Assembly: GCF_038594605.1 (NCBI RefSeq)
Contig: NZ_JBCFZM010000002.1
Location: 1-64,000 of the forward strand
Source of the DNA: Alteriqipengyuania bathyomarina_B
GTDB lineage: Bacteria > Pseudomonadota > Alphaproteobacteria > Sphingomonadales > Sphingomonadaceae
DNA: 64,000 bases
Direction of reading: 5' to 3'
Position numbers and translations under genes: made by a program. Numbering within the stretch: the stretch's first letter is position 1; the number at the start of each line of letters is the position of its first letter. The notes beneath the pieces are model-generated. The model worked only from the letters and a program-made list of their open reading frames with translations, was not told the origin of the DNA and made no database searches. Below are positions 63,407-64,000 of the stretch, in pieces.

Positions 63407-64000
63407 GTCAGACCCAACCCGCCGCCACGGCGCAGGCGCAGCAGCAGCCACAGGAAGAACGGCGCACCGATCAGCGACAGCGCAATGCCCAGCCGCAATT
63501 CGCTGACCAGCGGCAGCATCCGCAACACGCTGTCCGCCACCAGCACCAGCAGCGCGCCGCCAAGCGCGCTCGGCACGATCAGCGAGGACGGGCGGCGATC
63601 GGTCAGCGGGCGGACCAGATGCGGCACCATCAGGCCGACGAAGCCGATGATCCCCGCGACCGCCACACCGCTACCGATGGTCAGGCCCACGCCGAGCACC
63701 AGCAGCAGCAACAGCCGTTCCATGTCCACGCCCATCGAACGCGCCGCATCCTCGCCCAGCGTCAGTGCATCGAGCGCGGGTGCGGCGCGCGTCAGGATCG
63801 CGATGCCCAGCAGCGTCATCGGCGCGGCCAGTGCGACGTCGGCCCAGCTGCGATCGGTCAGCGCGCCCATCAGCCAAGTCACGATTTCGCTGAGCGCCCA
63901 GGGGTTGGGCGCAAGGCTGATCACGAGGCTGGTCAGCGCGCCCGCGAGGCTCGCGATCATCAGCCCCGCGAGCGTGAAGAGCGCGATCCCGCCGCCCCTG
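63403..64000 (-). CDS. FecCD-type ABC permease (partial, 5' end beyond window)
   Basis: The C-terminal about 198 residues of an importer permease with several membrane segments. GEDAARSMGVDMERLLLL and GIIGFVGLMVPHLVRPL are conserved FecCD/BtuC motifs. The frame is open to the window edge, so the start is outside. It forms the membrane channel for the adjoining ATPase; the likely substrate is an iron complex, haem or cobalamin. Confidence 0.92.
   Translation of the reverse strand, partial: RGGGIALFTLAGLMIASLAGALTSLVISLAPNPWALSEIVTWLMGALTDRSWADVALAAPMTLLGIAILTRAAPALDALTLGEDAARSMGVDMERLLLLLVLGVGLTIGSGVAVAGIIGFVGLMVPHLVRPLTDRRPSSLIVPSALGGALLVLVADSVLRMLPLVSELRLGIALSLIGAPFFLWLLLRLRRGGGLGLT

Overview
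This is a GC-rich chromosomal segment from an alphaproteobacterium, most likely order Sphingomonadales and close to Erythrobacteraceae. That placement is inferred from the CckA and CpdR cell-cycle regulators, SapC, a dimer-type isocitrate dehydrogenase, a predicted LexA box of the form GTTC-N7-GTTC, and the overall gene repertoire. No rRNA is present to confirm it. Most genes are housekeeping and tightly packed, many joined by ATGA or TGATG stop/start overlaps.

Layout. 1-5.8 kb: folC, a membrane-anchored LuxR-type regulator, an AmpG-like permease, a small zinc-ribbon-like protein, rluB-rsmD. 5.8-12.7 kb: a small secreted protein, a UvrD/PcrA helicase with a LexA-type box, a broken small membrane-protein gene, a GAF-PAS-GGDEF protein, a DEAD-box helicase and an exported protein. 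12.7-22.4 kb: an FAD-linked dehydrogenase, SapC, a probable small RNA, an N-formylglutamate amidohydrolase, CpdR, tRNA-Val(GAC), icd, a GNAT-nitrilase fusion, a KefB-like antiporter and a small hydrophilic protein. 22.4-32.4 kb: alaS, recA (LexA-type box), cckA, a DUF2062 protein, smpB, an AstE/AspA-type hydrolase and dapA. 32.5-46.5 kb: a lytic transglycosylase, greB, an outer-membrane barrel, rlmN with a frameshifted MOSC gene, a hydrolase, a pteridine-reductase-like SDR in a run with a b-type cytochrome and a molybdopterin oxidoreductase, cfa, a DksA-type zinc finger, argG and rlpA.

46.5-50.7 kb is the accessory region. It holds an HTH protein, a small ORF, a 153-bp element with inverted-repeat ends, and a visibly AT-richer two-gene cassette: a beta-type DNA methyltransferase followed by a DGQHR-motif protein of the DndB/ParB-like class with a possible nuclease-like N-terminus. 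The cassette lies directly downstream of uvrA on the same strand and is the best candidate here for an undescribed DNA-modification or defence system.

50.7-64 kb: uvrA (LexA-type box and an in-frame palindromic insertion), an LpxR-like protein, an unrecognised exported protein, an atypical SDR, thpR, a membrane-anchored GH24 lysozyme, a lipoprotein, an M3 peptidase, a 3'-truncated serine hydrolase, and the ATPase and permease of an iron/cobalamin-type importer running off the window end.

Three DNA-repair genes (uvrD/pcrA, recA, uvrA) carry the same GTTC-N7-GTTC or GAAC-N7-GAAC box, which supports a coherent SOS regulon. CckA and CpdR act in the same alphaproteobacterial phosphorelay that controls CtrA activity and stability.
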